From Streptomyces coeruleorubidus (GTDB lineage: Bacteria; Actinomycetota; Actinomycetes; Streptomycetales; Streptomycetaceae): a stretch of 64,000 nt of DNA. The stretch covers positions 1,240,001 through 1,304,000 of the forward strand of contig NZ_CP023694.1 of assembly GCF_008705135.1 (NCBI RefSeq), written 5' to 3'. Below the pieces are notes generated by a model, which saw only the letters and a program-made list of their open reading frames with translations, was not told the DNA's origin and searched no databases. Position numbers and translations under genes: made by a program. Below are positions 61,795-64,000 of this stretch, piece after piece; position 1 is the first letter of the stretch; each line of letters opens with the position of its first letter.

Positions 61795-62780
61795 AAGCCG
61801 CTGTCATCGAGGCCCCCGGCAAGGTCACCGTCACCACTGTGCCCGACCCCACTCCCGGGCCGCGCGAGGTCGTGGTCGAGGTGGCGGCCTGCGGGCTGTG
61901 CGGGACCGATCTGCACATCCTTCATGGCGAGTTCGCACCGACCCTGCCGGTCGTGCCGGGGCACGAGTTCGCCGGGGAGGTCGTGGGCCTCGGCAGCGAG
62001 GTGACCGAACTCGCCATCGGCGACCGGGTTGCCGTGGACCCTTCGCTGTACTGCAACGAGTGCCGTTACTGCCGGGTGGGGCGCAACAACCTCTGCGACC
62101 GCTGGCAGGCGATCGGCGTGACCGTGGCCGGTGGCGCCGCCGAGTACGCCGTGGCGCCGGTCGCGAACTGCGTACGGCTGCCGGACCACGTGGACGTCCA
62201 GGACGCGGCACTGATCGAGCCGCTGTCCTGTGCCGTGCGCGGCTACGACGTGCTCAACAGCAGACTCGGCTCCCATGTGCTGATCTACGGCAGCGGCACG
62301 ATGGGCCTGATGATGCTGGAGCTGGCCAAGCGCACCGGTGCCGCCTCGATCGATGTCGTCGACGTCAACCCGGAGCGGCTGGCGACGGCCGGGAAGCTGG
62401 GCTGTTCCCGCACGGCGCTGTCGGCCGAGGAGTTGGGGCAGCCGGGCGGCTGGGACGTGGTGGTCGACGCGACCGGCAACGCCGCCGCCATCCAGGACGG
62501 CCTGGAGCGGGTCGCCAAGGCCGGTACGTTCCTGCAGTTCGGGGTCTCCGACTACGCCACGACGGCCACCGTCTCGCCGTACCGGATCTACAACCAGGAG
62601 ATCACCATCACCGGTTCCATGGCGGTACTGCACAGCTACGAACGCGCGGCGGAACTCTTCGCCGCCGGAGTACTCGATCCGCGGGTGTTCATCAGCCACC
62701 GGCTTCCGCTGGCCCGGTACCCGCAGGCACTGGAACAGTTCGCGGCCGGCCAGGGACGCAAGATCGTCGTACTGCCCTGA
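61791..62780 (+). CDS. Zinc-dependent medium-chain polyol dehydrogenase
   Basis: The product is 329 residues from GTG 61791. Catalytic zinc ligands are Cys37 (CGLCGTD) and His-Glu in VPGHEFAGEV, and the structural zinc cysteines are in CNECRYCRVGRNNLC. The NAD loop is IYGSGTMGLM. It matches sorbitol, xylitol or arabinitol-type dehydrogenases that oxidise the imported polyol to a ketose. It is the last gene of the operon; no kinase for the ketose is seen. Confidence 0.88.
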   Translation: MKAAVIEAPGKVTVTTVPDPTPGPREVVVEVAACGLCGTDLHILHGEFAPTLPVVPGHEFAGEVVGLGSEVTELAIGDRVAVDPSLYCNECRYCRVGRNNLCDRWQAIGVTVAGGAAEYAVAPVANCVRLPDHVDVQDAALIEPLSCAVRGYDVLNSRLGSHVLIYGSGTMGLMMLELAKRTGAASIDVVDVNPERLATAGKLGCSRTALSAEELGQPGGWDVVVDATGNAAAIQDGLERVAKAGTFLQFGVSDYATTATVSPYRIYNQEITITGSMAVLHSYERAAELFAAGVLDPRVFISHRLPLARYPQALEQFAAGQGRKIVVLP

Positions 62781-62867
62781 CCCCACTGGAGTGACGGATG
62801 AGGTTCGCGGACCCTGAGCCCGGCTTCTCGTAGGACCGCGAGCGCGACCGGCCGCCGCCCCTGCGGG

Positions 62868-63452
62868 TCAGCTCGCCGGGGCGGGGCCGGGCGGCAGATG
62901 GACCGTCATGATCAGGTGGCAGGTCTCCGTGCCCGCGCCGCGATAGGTGTGCGGGGTGTCGCCGTCGAACGTGGCGGTCTGGCTCGCCTCGACGGTGTGC
63001 TCGGTGCCATCGACGATCAGGGTCATCCGTCCGGAGGTGACGCTGACGGTTTCCACGACTCCGGCCTGGTGGGGGTGGCTGGGGTACTCCTCGTCGGGTT
63101 CCAGGCGCCAGCGCCAGACCTCGACCGGCGCCGGTCCTGACGTCGTGAGCATCAGCCGGGCCTCGCCGCCGCACTCTCCGGTCCACAGGGGGGCCACGGC
63201 CTCGGCGGACACGACACGGACGCGGCCTTCGGGCGATCCCTGCATCAGGGCGGAGACCGAGATGCCGAGGGTGTCGGCCAGCCGGACCAGGGTGGCCAGG
63301 TTGGGATTGCCCTGGGCTTTCTCCAGTCCCACCAGGGCGCCCTTGCTGACCTGGGCGCGCCGGCTGAGTTCCTCCAGCGTGAGGCCCGCGCGGATGCGGG
63401 CCGCCCTGACGTTGTGCGCGACCGTCCGCAGGGCTGCGGCTGTCTCGGCCAC
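62868..63452 (-). CDS. XRE-family regulator with cupin sensor domain
   Basis: The product is 194 residues from GTG 63452, with GAGG ten bases upstream. The N-terminal helix-turn-helix is AGLTLEELSRRAQVSKGALVGLE (about 20-42, quoted in part). The C-terminal cupin_2 barrel has EEYPSHPHQAGVVETVSV and the late DTPHTYRG, with metal-ligand histidines. It is divergent from the transporter remnant. Such pairs are usually an exporter repressed by its neighbour regulator, often responding to amino acids or small toxic metabolites. Confidence 0.88.
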   Translation of the reverse strand: MAETAAALRTVAHNVRAARIRAGLTLEELSRRAQVSKGALVGLEKAQGNPNLATLVRLADTLGISVSALMQGSPEGRVRVVSAEAVAPLWTGECGGEARLMLTTSGPAPVEVWRWRLEPDEEYPSHPHQAGVVETVSVTSGRMTLIVDGTEHTVEASQTATFDGDTPHTYRGAGTETCHLIMTVHLPPGPAPAS

Positions 63453-63492
63453 CTGATCACCATCCTCGCTGGAACATTCGGCTGCACCGTCC

Positions 63493-63542
63493 GGTCGTTT
63501 GGTTGACACCGGGCGGTCGTTCTGTTGTACGGTCTGGTCGTT
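63493..63542 (+). promoter_or_regulatory. Promoter flanked by three GGTCGTT direct repeats
   Basis: GGTCGTT occurs at 63493-63499, 63515-63521 and 63536-63542, spaced 22 and 21 bases, two turns of the helix. TTGACA (63503-63508) lies between the first two copies, with TTGTAC (63525-63530) 16 bases on between the second and third. The layout fits a repressor, presumably the XRE-cupin protein, binding one face of the promoter. Confidence 0.7.
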
Positions 63543-63566
63543 CCACTGAATGGTAAGGGATGTCCT

Positions 63567-63802
63567 GTGATCGCTCTGCTGCTGGCCCTGGGCAGCTCGC
63601 TCGCCCACGGATGCGCCGACTTCCCCGGCGGCTACGGCGCGGGCTCGGCGCGCGCGGAGACCTCGCCGTCGTCGCCGTGATCACCGCCCTCCACCCGGCC
63701 GGTACGGTCCTGCCGGCCCGCGGCGTGCTCGCGGAACGGATCCACCGCGGGCGGCTCGTCGGGCTCGGCACCGCCGCCGTAGCGGTCGGCCTGCTGCCCT
63801 GA
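63567..63802 (+). pseudogene. EamA/DMT transporter remnant with large internal deletion
   Basis: GTG 63567 has a good AAGGGA. The frame reads ALLLALGSSLAHGCADFPGG, which is the first helix of EamA-type drug/metabolite exporters, and stops after 37 codons. In another frame, from about 63655, the sequence continues as LAVVAVITALHPAGTVLPAR and ends in GTAAVAVGLLP, which matches the last two helices. Full-length members have about 280-300 residues, so some 200 residues are missing and the frame is shifted. The promoter and the divergent regulator are intact. Confidence 0.65.
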
Positions 63803-63895
63803 CATGAGCGGCTCCGCACCCCTGACCTGAGCGGCCCCGCACCTGTGCATCACCGAACCAAGGCCCGCCCCGACGCGAGAAACGGAAAATCCGCC

Positions 63896-64000
63896 ATGCC
63901 CGCCTTCCACCTCACCCCCGCCGTCGCGGACGCCTTCCCCGACACCCTCATCGCCCTGGTCACCGCCACCGGCCTGCGCGGCCACGATTCCTGGCCCCAC
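63896..64000 (+). CDS. Start of a gene cut by the window edge (possibly a B3/4-domain protein)
   Basis: ATG 63896 opens a frame that stays open to the window end (35 codons), with AACGGAAAA upstream and a weak Shine-Dalgarno. The visible residues, MPAFHLTPAVADAFPDTLIA, resemble the start of small proteins with a phenylalanyl-tRNA synthetase B3/4-like domain that accompany XRE-cupin and EamA genes in some actinomycetes. With so few residues this is a weak guess. Confidence 0.4.
   Translation, partial: MPAFHLTPAVADAFPDTLIALVTATGLRGHDSWPH

Noticed and set aside
63493..63542. GGTCGTT repeats as a CRISPR array
   Set aside because: Only three 7-base repeats, with no cas genes; they flank a promoter.

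Overview
The window is very GC-rich DNA (roughly 70% or more, with G or C in nearly every third codon position of the real genes) from an actinomycete, almost certainly a Streptomyces. Pointers are the dense start-stop overlaps, GTG and TTG starts, a single TTA codon in a first-in-operon gene, an RNase J, an ECF41 sigma factor, an iron box of the DmdR/IdeR type, and a thiostrepton-resistance methyltransferase (Tsr).

Region 1 (1-3398) holds the 3' part of a secreted family GH89 alpha-N-acetylglucosaminidase and a PAP2 phosphatase. Region 2 (3399-31300, all on the minus strand) is one exopolysaccharide locus of 21 genes in near-continuous translational coupling. In order of transcription it encodes a priming glycosylphosphotransferase, an AlgD-like nucleotide-sugar dehydrogenase, a GT4 glycosyltransferase, two Wzz-like co-polymerases, an AsnB-type amidotransferase, a two-domain oxidoreductase, a heparinase/alginate-lyase-fold protein, a right-handed beta-helix lipoprotein, a Wzy polymerase, another GT4, and then an unusual sugar module (C-methyltransferase, CDP-sugar pyrophosphorylase, PIG-L deacetylase, SDR epimerase, DUF4910 protein, Wzx flippase, GT2, pyruvyl transferase, RmlC-like epimerase, class III aminotransferase). 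The first gene carries a TTA codon a few codons after its start, so the whole locus may depend on bldA.

Region 3 (31560-42083) has RNase J, a truncated acyltransferase remnant, an alpha-ketoglutarate-type permease with a two-component system and an orphan TAXI binding protein, an ECF41 sigma factor followed by an FAD oxidoreductase, and an acyltransferase-3 membrane protein. Region 4 (42203-47034) contains tsr with its promoter and hairpin terminator, then an iron(III) ABC importer operon governed by an iron box. The same box lies just upstream of a divergent gene for a three-part fusion: adenylation domain, carrier domain and membrane acyltransferase (47049-49745). It is the most unusual single protein here.

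Region 5 (49755-56264) is a TetR regulator divergent from a four-gene catabolic operon (extradiol-type dioxygenase, FAH-family hydrolase, flavin hydroxylase, acetoacetyl-CoA synthetase), with two palindromic operators between them. Region 6 (56373-62780) has a LacI regulator, then a DeoR-led sugar or polyol operon: binding protein, two permeases and a zinc dehydrogenase, without its own ATPase. Region 7 (62868-64000) has an XRE-cupin regulator, a promoter decorated with three direct repeats, a decayed EamA transporter, and the start of a further gene cut by the window edge.

All assignments come from reading motifs and remembered family features; no searches were run.
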